64,000 bases of DNA from Theocolax elegans (GCA_026168455.1 CM047429.1:37370066-37434065), one strand, 5' to 3'; counted from the first letter of the stretch, positions 33,490 through 43,978 are shown. Program-made: numbers and translations. The notes: a model not told the origin generated them from the letters alone.

Positions 33490-34375
33490 AATCAAACCCT
33501 TCAGTCGCAGCGGGACAGCAATGCCCTACCTAGTCATCATCAGTTATCGATTTCTCTGCGGTTTTTTAGCAGATGTATCATGATGTTACATAACTACTAA
33601 AAGCCAATATTTTAATAACAAACTAGTGTAAAAAACGGCCGAATTTTTAGAATAAATGCATGCGAAGACGAAATAATAGCTACTATTATTTGAAAATTTA
33701 TATATAAAATATATAAGGGTTTTTAAGATCGCTGGTTACGAATCCGTTGTCCAAACTCAAAATGGCGGATCCGAAATAGCCAAACTCAATTTTGAAAAAT
33801 AGCAATTTTTTCTAAAATTTGGTATATAGAGGTTTTTGAGGTTATTGTTAAGAATTCATTGCCAAAATTTCAAAATAGAAATTATCGGATCGAATGTGAC
33901 CGATCAAAATTTTGAAAAATGGTAATTTATTCTGGAATTTGATTTATAGGGATTTGCTAGTTATGAACCTGTTGAAAAATTTCCGAAATTTTGATTACGG
34001 CGCTTTCAATATCGGTGGGAATTTCGAATTTTACCATTTCGACAGTGGATTCAAAATCAGCAACCTCAAAAATCCCTATATGCCCAATTTAAAAAAAAAT
34101 TGTAATTTTTCAAAATTTAGAACAGCTATATTGGATTGACCATTTTGTATTTTGAAATTTTGACAACTCATCCGTAATCAGCAACCTAAAAAACACTACA
34201 TACTGAATTTCAGAAAAAAATGCTATTTTTTAAAATTCAGATCGGCCGTACTGGATCTTTCATTTTGAAATATGAAATTTTTATAGCTGATTCGTAATCA
34301 GTGATCTTAGAAACCCTTGTATACTAGATTTCAAAAATTTCTACGTTCTGGAAAAATTCGTAAATAAAAGGGTTA
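33490..34375. repeat. Inverted cluster of about 120-bp units
   Basis: Two to three diverged units containing TATAGGGATTTTTGAGGTT and CAAAATTTTGAAAAATGGTAA lie in one direction at about 33715-33985. They are followed by units in the opposite direction (TCAGCAACCTCAAAAATCCCTATAT near 34060; related text near 34170 and 34295). The cluster separates two LINE-B relic pieces and so is probably an insertion. The open frame at 33912-34139 is a by-product. Confidence 0.6.
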
Positions 34376-34379
34376 AGGA

Positions 34380-34682
34380 AGTCTACCATAAAAATTGCAC
34401 CCCAGCTATTAAAAAGGAAGGGGGCAGGTAAATAGTGAAATAGAAAGCTTTATTATATTAAATATAAAACCAGAAAAATGTATAAGATAAGATAGAAAAG
34501 AAAAGACGAAAGGAAGGTGGCTTGAGTACAGGAAAGTCAAGGATGTTTACAAAGAAGTTAGAAAAGCCCAACAAGAGAATGGGAAACTTCTGCAGTAAAA
34601 TCCATCAAATTAAAGAAGTTACTCGAATAGACAAAATATTGTCTAGAAATACGCAACTAGTGAAAACGAGATATTAGAGCGC
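34380..34682 (+). pseudogene. LINE-B-like relic, linker before RT
   Basis: Plus-strand text near 34510-34680 encodes EYRKVKDVYKEVRKAQQENG, then after stops TRIDKILSRN and ILERLK. It aligns with intact LINE-B RAQKESWAAF...SRLDKILSKN...LGSLK. The frame is cut exactly at a TTAA and resumes at 36974. Confidence 0.65.
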
Positions 34683-34686
34683 TTAA

Positions 34687-36969
34687 GGGGGGCTAAAGCA
34701 AAAATTTCCCCAATTGGCCGCACAGCAAGGGGGCACTGCGGTCACGTGTTACATACGTAGTAATAGAATAAAAAATAATTTATTTGTTTTTGTAGGATAC
34801 ATTATCACAAAAATAATTAGCAGAGCGGCGTAGCCAATGCTAAAATTATTCATTTTAAGACTCGAAACATTGAAAAAAATTCGTATTTTCAACGCAAAAT
34901 GGGAAATACGGAGTCAGTGTTGCGGACGCTTTACGTTTGCTACACTTTCTCGACACGGTTTCAAACGCTTTGACGTTTTGCTGAATAAGTAAGTATTTGA
35001 TGATGTAGGTGGAATAAAATAGCAAATAACTTTCTTGTCCGATATGTGGCTAAAAATTTACAAAATCCTCACATAAGTTGAAAGTCGATGAGACAATCAG
35101 TGTAGCAGACGACATGCATTCTTCTTCGCCATGGAAAACCGTTAGGTCCTAAATGTCCCGGTAGATGGCGACAAGCATAGATTTCATTACCAAAATTTCA
35201 TGTACTTGGTTCTCAATTCGATATGTTTCAGATTTTTAAATTAAAATGTTTGTCAAAATTATCAACTGGATATTGTTTACTAAATTTCCATAAAACATAT
35301 TTTTGTTTATTAAAAATCTCTCTATTACATTTTGGGGGTAAAACTACACAATTTGACTTCGAAATTTTATACATACCTAAAATTGTGCATTAAAAAGCAA
35401 AAAGATCTTCATAAGCTTTTTAGTGCTATGTAATTGCAGATAAAAATTATATGAATAGAGATAAGATTTATTTTAGAAATAAATAATATAAATAACATTA
35501 TTTATTTATATGAAATATTATACGAAATATCTATTTATCAATTTATAGGCTGTATAATTAACAGTATTGTAGCAAATGATTCGTAACATTTGAATGTATA
35601 CTGATTGAACAAAATGAAATATTTTGAGCAAACGGTAAATAAATACATTTGTTGTAATGATCAGCCTATTATTTTCAATCCATACGGGGTACTAACGTTA
35701 AAAATAAACATTTATTCACTCTTATCCGCAGGAATAAAGGTCAGTGAGTCTACGGGGGAGCCTCGCTTTTTCGAGCGCCGCGGCGAGAGGCTCCCCCGTA
35801 TGCCCCGAAACGACATTTTTACCGTGAGTATGGAGATAAGAGTCAGACTAAAAAATCCATCCTGTGAAATCCAACTATTTAGTGACATAAGTATTGTACT
35901 GCATAAACAGTTTGATTTTTGGAGGGGATTAAAATCCACTTTATTATGATTGGGACCATTTTTAACCAAAACAAATCAAAGATTTTGAGCAAATGATAAG
36001 TAAATACATTATTATATTACGCATACAACATCACTATTGTGACCAATATTTTATATCAATTAAATAACAAAAAAGACAGCAAGTCATATATGTGTATATT
36101 CAAATACTATGAATGATTTGCTGCAATACTGTTAATTATAGCTAAATATTTCGTTTGATTATAATGTTATTTATATTATTTATTTCTAGAATAAATTTCA
36201 TACCTATACATGTATCTTTTATGTACTTTACATAGCACTAAAGTTTTGTACATCTTTTTGCTTTTCAACGCACAAAATTAGGCACGTATAAAAGTAGGAA
36301 TTGTAATTGTGTAATTTTACACCAAAATGTAAAGAGATTTTTAACATACAAGAATATTTTATATGGAAATTGAGTAAACAATACCCAGTAGGTGATTTTT
36401 AGAAACAATTTAATTTCAAATCTGAAAAATTCAATAACGAATTGAGAACCAAATACTTTTGATAATGAAATGTCTGCTTGTCGACATCTACCGGGACATT
36501 TAGGACCTAACGATTTTCCATGGCGGAGAAGAAGAATGCATGTCGTCTGCTACACTGATTGTCTCATCGACTTTCAACTTATGTGAGGATTTTGTAAATT
36601 TTAAGCCACGTATCGTACAAGAAATTTATTTGCTATTTTATGCCACCTACATCATCAAATACTTACTTATTCAGCAAAACGTCAAAGCGTTGGAAACCGT
36701 GTCGAGAAAGTGTAGCAAACGTAAAGCGTCCGCAACACTGACTCCGTATTTCCCATTTCGCGTTGAAAATACGAATTTTTTTCAATGTTTCGAATCTTAA
36801 AATGAATAATTTTAGTATTGGCTACGTCGCTCTGCTAATTATTTTTGTTATAATGTATCCTACAAAAACAAATAAATTATTTTTTATTCTATTACTACGT
36901 ATGTAACACGTGACCGCAGTGTCCCCTTGCTATGAGGCCAATTGGATAAATTTTTGCTTTAGCCTCCCC
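34687..36969. mobile_element. 2.3-kb TTAA-flanked foldback DNA element
   Basis: Flanked by TTAA at 34683-34686 and 36970-36973. Ends are GGGGGGCTAAAGCAAAAATT on the left and the complement of GGGGAGGCTAAAGCAAAAAT on the right. The inverted arms match for roughly 900-1000 bases on each side (for example GGTCACGTGTTACATACGTAG at 34739 with its complement near 36905, and AACAGTATTGTAGCAAATGATT near 35560 with its complement near 36115). The central 400 bases carry a GC-rich hairpin. No transposase frame. Removing it rejoins the LINE-B relic in frame. TTAA duplication suits piggyBac or Kolobok mobilisation. Confidence 0.85.
35752..35808. repeat. GC-rich hairpin in the foldback centre
   Basis: ACGGGGGAGCCTCGC at about 35753-35767 pairs with GCGAGAGGCTCCCCCGT near 35783-35799, giving a stem of about 15 bp with one bulge around the loop TTTTTCGAGCGCCGCG. 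It stands out in very AT-rich DNA. Confidence 0.7.
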
Positions 36970-36973
36970 TTAA

Positions 36974-37055
36974 GGGGATGCCATACCTGAATTAAATCCT
37001 ACTATGCCGACACCTGTATATTACACGCACTATTTCCCCTATTACTATTATTTAA
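36974..37055 (+). pseudogene. LINE-B-like relic, continuation after the foldback
   Basis: GDAIPELNPT followed by VYYTHYFP aligns with intact LINE-B LPDNKFST...VYLISSHFP. It follows directly on from ILERLK at 34682 when the TTAA foldback is removed. The frame ends near 37055. Confidence 0.55.
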
Positions 37056-38700
37056 TACAATGACAACCTGTAAACGCAGTGGAGGCATATTTGTAATACA
37101 TATATTAAATAAATTATAAGTACAAAAGTTTGAATTGTGCTAAAATGTGCTTATAATTTGAAAAATACGATCTCAAACATAACCTCTCTTAGTTAACAGG
37201 CAACAACATTTCAGATGCACAATTTCACGATATTGGTAAATGTTGGAATACTAAAAAAATAGTCAAAAGTGAACGACGAAGAAATAAATTGAAAAATACG
37301 ATTGATACAAAGACTTTGGAAAGCTGGTACTAGATATTTGCGATAGAAATAAATATAGATTGCAATTACAAGCATCAAGAAATAAAGTAGAGGCAACATT
37401 TTGCATTATCTTAGAATCATTTTTCAGAAAAAACTAGAGGAATACATAATTGATTGAAAAATTAAATGAAAAATAAAAACGATATTCATTCCTTCTAAAA
37501 CTGACAGCTTATTAAAATATGTTTAATTTAATTCGTGGTGGAATAGGCGACGGATTCTATAAGAAGTGCGTGCACGATCGGGCAGTCTGCCGCACGCACT
37601 TCGTACTTTAAAATACATCGTACTATGTCGACACTGAATGTTGGGTACATTATTTGTTTAATTCCAATTATTTAACATAATAGCAGCTAGAAAGCGGGAT
37701 AGAGGCATATTTTTAATATACATTTTAAGTGTATAAGAAGTACAAAAGTTGAATTTATGATAAAATATCGTTAAAATTTGAAAAATACGACTTGAAACAT
37801 AACCTCTCTTTGTCAACAGGCAACAACGATTTAATTTAATTTTGTAAAAACTGGACTGTGTCCTAAGATATGCAGTGCAGATACATAAGTTCACGATATT
37901 GGTAAAAGTTGGAATACTAAAAAAGCAGACAAAAGTGCACGACAAAAAATTAAAAGAAAAATACGATGGATACTAAGAAGGTAGGAAGCTTGTATCATAT
38001 ATTAGGGATGGAAATAAACGTTTTTCCGTTATGCGTCAGTTCTAAAAAAGAATGCGCTGCTACTTTTATCACTTTTATTTGAAATACCGTAGTTTGTTGG
38101 TTTTTTTATGTCAATTCAACTAGTTTAACGTTGGCTATATAGTAGCAGCAAATTTTAGAATTTAATATCAATAAGGACAAAATGATTGTAAGAAAATAAA
38201 ACTCAATTCCACTCCAGAACATTGTGCAGCAATTAGTAATAATTTAATAGCTGTTCGACGGATACCTGCGAGGCGAGACAATCTCAGTGACGCGCCGAGA
38301 GTGTCTCGCCTCGCAGGTTCTACGCGACAATAATCAATCGCCGCAGCCTTCCAAGAAAAAGTATTGTTTTATATATCATACTAAAAATAATTTTCGGTTT
38401 ACCTACACTAACACTGCCATAAAAAGAATATATAATCTATCTCATAATCAACAAATAATGTACTAGAATAAATTATGTGTTTGCTTTTTAGTTCTCGATG
38501 GATATCTGAGAGGTAAGACAATCTGAACGATGCGCCGAGTGTGTCTCGCCTTGCAAGTTCTTCGAGAGTAGATTTAACCGCCGAAGCCTGCCGAGAAAAA
38601 GACGTTCATTTTTTTTAAACCCATAGTTTTCTGTTCAACTACAAAAACATTGTTATAAAGTAAATTTAAAACCTTGTACAATAAATGAGGCTATATCCGC
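37005..38700. repeat. Direct-repeat block with strong GC-rich hairpins
   Basis: A unit of about 400 bases at 37005-37430 (TACTATGCCGACAC, AAAAATACGATCTCAAACATAACCTCTCTT, ATTTCACGATATTGGTAAA; listed as landmarks) recurs at 37622-38010. Hairpins lie at 37572-37608 (AAGTGCGTGC with GCACGCACTT), 38269-38320 (CCTGCGAGGCGAGACA with TGTCTCGCCTCGCAGG, 16 perfect pairs) and, degenerate, 38500-38560. The last two belong to a tandem unit of about 230 bp. No coding sequence seen. Confidence 0.65.
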
Positions 38701-38872
38701 ACGACCGCGAAAACTACGATGCGCGCGGATGCCGGCGGTCGACGAACGGTTCGACACAAGTTGCGCGTGCACGTCGGGCCCGTCCAGCGAAGCAAGACGT
38801 TGCGTTGGCAATACGATTGCTATCGTCCTTCATTTCCCGTGGCAAATTACCTTGTGTGTGTGTGGTTTATTT

Positions 38873-39550
38873 TTTTTTATTTTTATTATTTTTTTGAGGA
38901 GTGTGGAACTTGGTCAGCGTGACCCATACCCACTAAAAAACCACCCTGCCTTTGGTCTTGGCAGGGCTCCTCCTCTCGACTGATCTTCCCTCCCCCCCTC
39001 CTTGGAAACCACCGTGAGGCATTACTTCGAGAGAGGCTGTCATGCCACGTTTGGCCCTTCGTGATCGGCAATAATATCACTGTCTCGTGCATGTGGGGCG
39101 GCTACTAATGTCGCCCCTTGTACGCTCTTCTTCTTTTCTGATATGGTTCAGCCGCCCCACAATGGATGCTGCTAAGGTCACTACGGCATCCCAACCTTCT
39201 TGCGAACCAAGAAGGCACATCCCGATACCCTCTGGTGTCAGACGCCCCTTCCAAAAGGTTTGGAAAACACCCCTGTCTTCCGCGAATCGAGGACACCAGG
39301 ACAAGACGTGCTCCACGTCTCCGTCGACACCAGGGCAGGTCGGGCACTCCGCACTCCCGTATATACGGATACGGTGCTGGTAACTGCTAAGATACCCATG
39401 CCCGGTAAGCACCTGGGTCAGATGGAAGGTGACGAATCCGTGATTCCTACTCGTCCACTTGGCGACATTCCGGATGACGCGGTGGGTCCAGCGACCTTCG
39501 CTTGCCGAATCCCATCTCTGCTGCCACAGTTCGATGGTCCTGTATGACCA
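38873..39550 (-). pseudogene. R1-like LINE, 3' fragment with CCHC finger
   Basis: Minus-strand ORF2 C-terminus: TIELWQQRWDSASEGRWTHR, FHLTQVLTGHGYLSSY and HRIRIYGSAECPTCP, then a CX2C...HX4C finger (CPTCPGVDGDVEHVLSWC), ending at a stop at 39077. A 3' UTR of about 190 bases and an A-rich tail near 38860-38890 follow. Wording and layout match R1-clade LINEs, which lack RNase H and end ORF2 with this finger. The 5' end is cut at about 39550, where a 30-bp tandem repeat starts. Confidence 0.8.
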
Positions 39551-39551
39551 C

Positions 39552-39722
39552 CGGTTTGCGGACGTTTTGTCGAAAACCATTTTATCGACGGACATTTTAT
39601 CGAGGACATTTCGTCGAAAGGACGTTTCGTCGAAAACTATTTTGTCGAATGGACATTTGATCGAAAACCGTTTTGTCGAAAGGACGTTTAATCGAAAACC
39701 GTTTTGTCGAATGGACGTGAGA
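39552..39722. repeat. 30-31-bp tandem repeat (TTTTGTCGAAAACC)
   Basis: Five to six units, each containing two copies of a half-unit like TTTTGTCGAAANGGAC, at the 5' edge of the R1-like fragment. By chance the minus strand is open through the array and reads as repeated FDK-type residues, so the apparent longer ORF (39077-39727) is a fusion with the repeat. Confidence 0.8.
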
Positions 39723-39809
39723 GGCAAGGGGACTCACGCTAATCAAGCACCCCAAAGGGAACAGATTTTACTACATCCACGTCGTTGTTCCTGGGTAACG
39801 CTAAATGTA

Positions 39810-40372
39810 ATAAAACTGACCTCGCAATGACCTTGAAGGTTCTAACTTACAGATTGGAGTTAATCCATAGCAGGTTCGAGTGAAATTTTCCGCTCTTTTG
39901 ATTGTTGTTGTGAAAAATAGCCGTTTTCATTAAAAAAAAAAGTTAACCTTTGAATGACCTTCAAGGTCTAACGCTAGGTCAAATCCAAGGTCACCATTGG
40001 ATACCATTATTACAAGAATTCCCTTGACCTTTTTAATACCCCTAAGTCAAACAAGTACAGATCGGAACCGATCCATACTTAAAACTTAATAACCTTCAGC
40101 AGAAGGTTCAAGGTCACCATGACCTATGACCTGAGTACATGTTAAGACGTAAAATTTCTCGCTCTTTCGATTGCTATTGTCAAAAATAGGGGTTCCCATT
40201 TAAAATAACAAAGTTGACCTTGAAATGATCTTGAATGACAAGTTGAAGGTCAAATCCAAGTTCACCACTGGATTCGTTGTAAAAAGTTACTTAAGGAATG
40301 ACCTTCACCTTTTTTAAAAAAGCTTTTACCTGGAATATTTATTGGGTGTATCGTTACTTTTAGGACACCCTG
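39810..40372. repeat. TGACCTTGAAGGTC-rich repeat, copy 2
   Basis: Dense TGACCT/AGGTCA words (39816-39838, 39955-39990, 40100-40130, 40215-40255) are interspersed with TCGCTCTTTCGATTGCTATTG and related text. The right end, near 40345-40373, reads TGTATCGTTACTTTTAGGACACCCTGTA, whose complement starts with a CAGGGTGTCC-type end seen in many insect DNA elements. The same family is at 19860-20225. It separates two R1-like fragments. Confidence 0.65.
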
Positions 40373-40373
40373 T

Positions 40374-41400
40374 ATGCGGATGCGGTGCTGGTAACTGCTA
40401 AGACACCCATGCCCGGTAAGCACCTGGGTCAGATGGATGGTGACGAATCCGTGATTCCTACTCGTCCACTTGGCGACATCTGGGATGACGCGGTGGGTAC
40501 AGCGACCTTCGCTTGCCGATTCCCATCTCTGCTGCCACAGTTCGATGGTCCTGTTTGACCACCGACTGCTACTACCACGTGCTGCTTCGCTGCTGTTTTC
40601 GAAGGTACGCTGACCTTTTCTGTACATATCAGCCCTCTCTATCGCCAAAAGATCGATTCTTTTTCCCGCGATCACCGAGAGGACTATATCTGACACGGTT
40701 CTATAAGCATAAGCCACCCTTAGTGCGGCTATTCTGCAGGCTCGCCGACAGGATGCACCGTAGCTTAGGTTACTCCTGAGGGCATCCGCCCAAATCGGGG
40801 CTCCATATAAAATTACCGAGCTTACCACTGTCGCTAAGAGGGCTCGACGTGACTGCTTTGGCCCTCCGATATTCGGCATTATGCCCGACAAAGCTCGAGC
40901 CACTCTTGCGGCTTTCGACCCTGCACTCAGTAGGTGTTCCTTGAATGTTAGCCGCGCATCCAAGATGACTCCTAGGTATTTCACCGTGTCCGCAGATCTT
41001 ATACATTTACCATTTACAGTAAAGGTGGCGTACCTCCTTTGCTTCGTTCTGGAGATAAGTACTACCTCGGTCTTTTCGGCCGCCAGACACAGCCCACAGG
41101 TGCTCAACCATGCAGCCACTACCGCGATAGAGACATATCCGAGATATTCTATCTCATCGATGCTCCTTGCGACGACGACCAAAGCCACATCGTCCGCAAA
41201 AGCCACCATCGACAATCCCTGTGGAAGCTGCTGCCTAAGCAGTCTGTCGTAAATGACGTTCCAAAGCAGAGGTCCCAAGACCGAACTCTGCAGCATGCCT
41301 CCGGTGATGTTAGAGGAGTGCGCGCCATCCTCGGTGTCATAGAGGAGGATCCGTTCTGTGAGATAGCTCGAGATGACTTTGCGTAGATAGAGCGGTACCC
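40374..41400 (-). pseudogene. R1-like LINE fragment: RT core and thumb
   Basis: Minus-strand frame 41296-40262. Its N-terminus starts inside RT with LQSSVLGPLLWNVIYD (about 41290), then VAFADDVALVV (catalytic FADD, about 41210), AAEKTEVVLI, TVKYLGVILDARLTF and the C-terminal RTIELWQQRWESASEG region, ending at HRIRI near 40375. Beyond that the frame reads into the unrelated repeat. It overlaps the other R1-like fragment by about 65 residues with a few differences, so two copies (or a local duplication) are present. It starts at a TG microsatellite near 41400. Confidence 0.85.
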
Positions 41401-41431
41401 GCTCTCTCTCTGTGTGTGTGTGTGTGTGTCA
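41401..41431. repeat. (TC)n(TG)n microsatellite
   Basis: Short CT run followed by GT run at 41402-41430, exactly at the 5' truncation point of the R1-like fragment. Confidence 0.8.
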
Positions 41432-42508
41432 GGAAAGCAACATTTTAAGCGTCAACACAGGATATGCTCCTCTACACGGCCAAGGTGGATGCACCCCTTC
41501 GCTGTAGGTGCAGTGCATTTATTCCTTCTTTTGTAAATGTGCTTCCCATCTCTGCCCCCTTCTCACCCTTTTCCACTCGCCTAGCAAACTGCCGCAGCTC
41601 GCACGCAGCCGAGCATTCGTTTTATAAATGCGCCAAAATTATACGCGGCTGGCGCCCATGACCCTTTATCTATTAATATAATAAATTTTTACTATTTTTA
41701 TCAATTGTTTATTTCGCCTTTGTCGCCAGGCTCTAATACCCTGCGTGATCGTTACAAAATGTATACAGAAACTATTTTGTATTGATAGCCATATCTCGAT
41801 TGAGCTTATTAGGAACTAGCAGACGACGGATCCCTGTAGAAGGTGCGTGCACAGTTCGACTTGACGATTACACGCACCTCCTACACGCGGCAAACGGAGT
41901 ACGATTTCAAGTTGCAATTCCATTAGGTTATGTACTAACCATGTATTATATATTATCAGTTATTAAACAGTACCATAGTAAATATCCATTTTATAATCTA
42001 CATATGTATTTAGTAGAATTAAACATATTTCCAACTGCATTAATTATAATGTATAAAAGTTAGCATAAATAAACTTAATTAAACAATCAAAATTGTATAT
42101 AAAGATAAATTCACATGTGTCCCTCCATCAACGGTCTCCATAGAAGTAGGTTTACTTGTTGTTTACCAATAACTGTTTTGCTCATTGCTTAATTTAGTAG
42201 TGATTAAAAAATTCATTTTAACATACCAATTAGTTGATAAAATTATGAAGATTATTCAGAAATACTTAGTTTATTAATATTACAAGTTGTAGAAAACTTT
42301 AACAATTTAAACTTAATTTTAAAAAGCAGACGCTAGTACCATTCAGAAAGTTTATTATTATGAAAATCTTATTAAGTTAAAGTAATGGTACATATTTTTT
42401 ATCAGGAATGAATGGTACTAAAACTCTACAAAGTATATGAGTTAAACGGCGGTAATGAAAATTGAACTGGATTAAAAATTTAACTATACAATAATAGATC
42501 ATTTTTTA
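41432..42508. other. Non-coding, with one GC-rich hairpin
   Basis: A GC-richer block (41440-41660) has a TTTATAAAT box near 41618 and could be part of an LTR, but no ends can be paired. A hairpin lies at about 41838-41882 (GAAGGTGCGTGC with GCACGCACCTCC, imperfect at the base), preceded by GACGGATCCC. It is reminiscent of the hairpins at 37572 and 38269, which follow CGACGGATTC and CGACGGATAC. The rest is AT-rich. Confidence 0.4.
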
Positions 42509-42884
42509 TATGTATAATAATATCGGTCTCTCCGAACCAAATGCTTTACTTTTAGAATAAAGCAGGCCTATCGTACTCTTTGTCCACTATGGTTGGTGGA
42601 ATTTCCCAGAGCACGGCCTTTTAAAATAATTAAAGGCGTTTCGTCCTCGATCTCCAGCTTGGACTCCTCAGTAAAAATCTTGCGACAGGCGTCTAAGGTA
42701 AGATCTCCAGTTCCTTACTGAGGAGTCCAAGCTGGAGATCGAGGACGAAACGCCTTTAATTATTTTAAAAGGCCGTGCTCTGGGAAATTCCACCAACCAT
42801 AGTGGACAAAGAGTACGATAGGCCTGCTTTATTCTAAAAGTAAAGCATTTGGTTCGGAGAGACCGATATTATTATACATATACA
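42509..42884. repeat. 376-bp palindrome of the hammerhead foldback family
   Basis: Left arm 42509-42675 and right arm 42712-42884 are near-perfect inverted copies (for example GGTCTCTCCGAACCAAATGC at 42525 and GCATTTGGTTCGGAGAGACC at 42846). The centre, about 42680-42712, is unique to one arm and completes the ribozyme there. Arm sequence matches the foldback at 21686-22885 (CTCTTTGTCCAC, GTGGAATTTCCCAGAGCA, TTTCGTCCTCGATCTCCAG). The ends grade into AT-rich DNA, so no TSD is fixed. Confidence 0.85.
42687..42755 (+). ncRNA. Complete type III hammerhead ribozyme
   Basis: All conserved parts are in order on +. Stem III 5' strand AGGCGT 42687-42692; cleavage base C 42693 (GUC triplet); stem I TAAGG 42694-42698 with CCTTA 42713-42717; core CTGAGGA 42718-42724; stem II GTCC 42725-42728 with GGAC 42743-42746; GAAA 42747-42750; stem III 3' strand ACGCCT 42750-42755 (6 pairs). 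Loops I and II are 14 nt each. Loop I contains GATCTCCAG and loop II contains CTGGAGATC, perfectly complementary over 9 nt, which could give the stem I-stem II tertiary contact that natural hammerheads need. Predicted function is RNA self-cleavage after 42693. The open stem III (4 strong pairs plus AT) is short, as in retrotransposon-associated minimal hammerheads. Activity is inferred. Confidence 0.85.
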
Positions 42885-43035
42885 TATTGCCGAACGTTAA
42901 AATTTTGTAACAGATCATTTTTTAATTTCATTGAAAATCATAATGTACGTAACACTGATTATAAATCAAAATTTACAATTAAATTGCAATACAAATCAAA
43001 GTGAAAATTGAAAAGTACAATACCGACTGACATAT

Positions 43036-43270
43036 GGTTACCATAAGGTGTACGTGCAGTACACGTTACCATAAAGTGTACGTACAGAACACGTTACCAT
43101 AAAGTGTACGTACAGTACATGTTATCATAAAGTGTACGTACAGTACACCGTACCATATAAAGTATACGTACAGTACACGGTACCATATAAAGTGTACTTA
43201 CAGTACACGATTCATAAAGTGCAAATACACTAATACAGTACAAATAAAGTGTACGCAAAGTGCAGAGTTA
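43036..43270. repeat. 28-bp tandem repeat with GTACGTAC palindrome
   Basis: About eight to nine units of GTTACCATAAAGTGTACGTA plus CAGTACAC, decaying at the 3' end. Each unit contains the self-complementary GTGTACGTACAGTACAC, so each could form a small hairpin. Confidence 0.85.
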
Positions 43271-43624
43271 GTACACACATGCTATTATTTTAATTTTTTG
43301 AATTAATATTACACATGTATAATATAAGAATAATTTGCAAATATAATTTGCCATTTACAATCAATTTTGTAATTACTTTTACTAGCGTTGTATTCTATAT
43401 CTTATATTACGTTAACGCTTGTTAGCGCCATCTGTAAGCATGCAACTAAATATGTATTAGTATATAATACAGAAGGCGCCACAGATGATTTCTGTTAAGT
43501 TAATTTTATATAGGGTATCGATAAAACAGAAAGCGCGGACCTGCACAACAATGTTTTGTCGGGTACGACATCCCTTTAATGTGAGTATTCGATAGGACCG
43601 ATCATGATAGGAGGTTGAAAACAT
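43271..43624. other. Spacer before a LINE-B relic
   Basis: AT-rich; GTTAGCGCCATCTGTAAGC near 43420 and GGCGCCACAGATGATT near 43474 form a short inverted pair, as at the ends of a MITE or hairpin. No gene. Confidence 0.4.
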
Positions 43625-43978
43625 TGCCTGCCCAAAGAAAATTAGGTGGGCGATATCGGCTTTTGAACCATAATGCACCGGGACCAGACGGCATATTTCC
43701 AGCACTATTACAGAGAGCTGGTGAGATAATAATCAGACCATTGGAAAATATCGTTAAGCATAGTCTGAAATGGGCCGATATTCCAAAGGTGTAAAGAAAA
43801 ACTAGAGTTGTATTAATTTCTAAATCTGGCAAAACAGGATATACATCAGCTAAAGACTTTAGACCTATTAGTTGGACGTTTTTGATAGATTTATAACAGA
43901 AACTATCTTAAGGGGTACACCGTTACAGACAGGACAAGATGCATGTACGGCAGGACGTTTTACTGAAACGGCCCTATA
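43625..43978 (+). pseudogene. LINE-B-like relic, start of RT
   Basis: Plus strand: RWAISAFEP, frame change, APGPDGIFPALLQRAGE, a TAA near 43795, RVVLISKSGKTGY, KDFRPIS, further stops, and then CTAGRFTETALY at the 3' edge. It aligns collinearly with intact LINE-B KWAIRSFRP...SPGTDEIFVVLLQRAE...VVFIPKAGRQSY...KDFRPIS...AYRAGHSTETALY. It stops exactly at the TA preceding the CACGGAG end of the 11.4-kb element. The alignment continues at 55419. Confidence 0.75.

Noticed and set aside
36540..36800. 86-codon open frame
   Set aside because: Lies in the arm of the TTAA foldback with no recognisable motif; the mirrored arm does not conserve it.
43036..43270. Regular 28-bp palindromic repeats resembling a CRISPR array
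   Set aside because: No spacers; units are directly adjacent.
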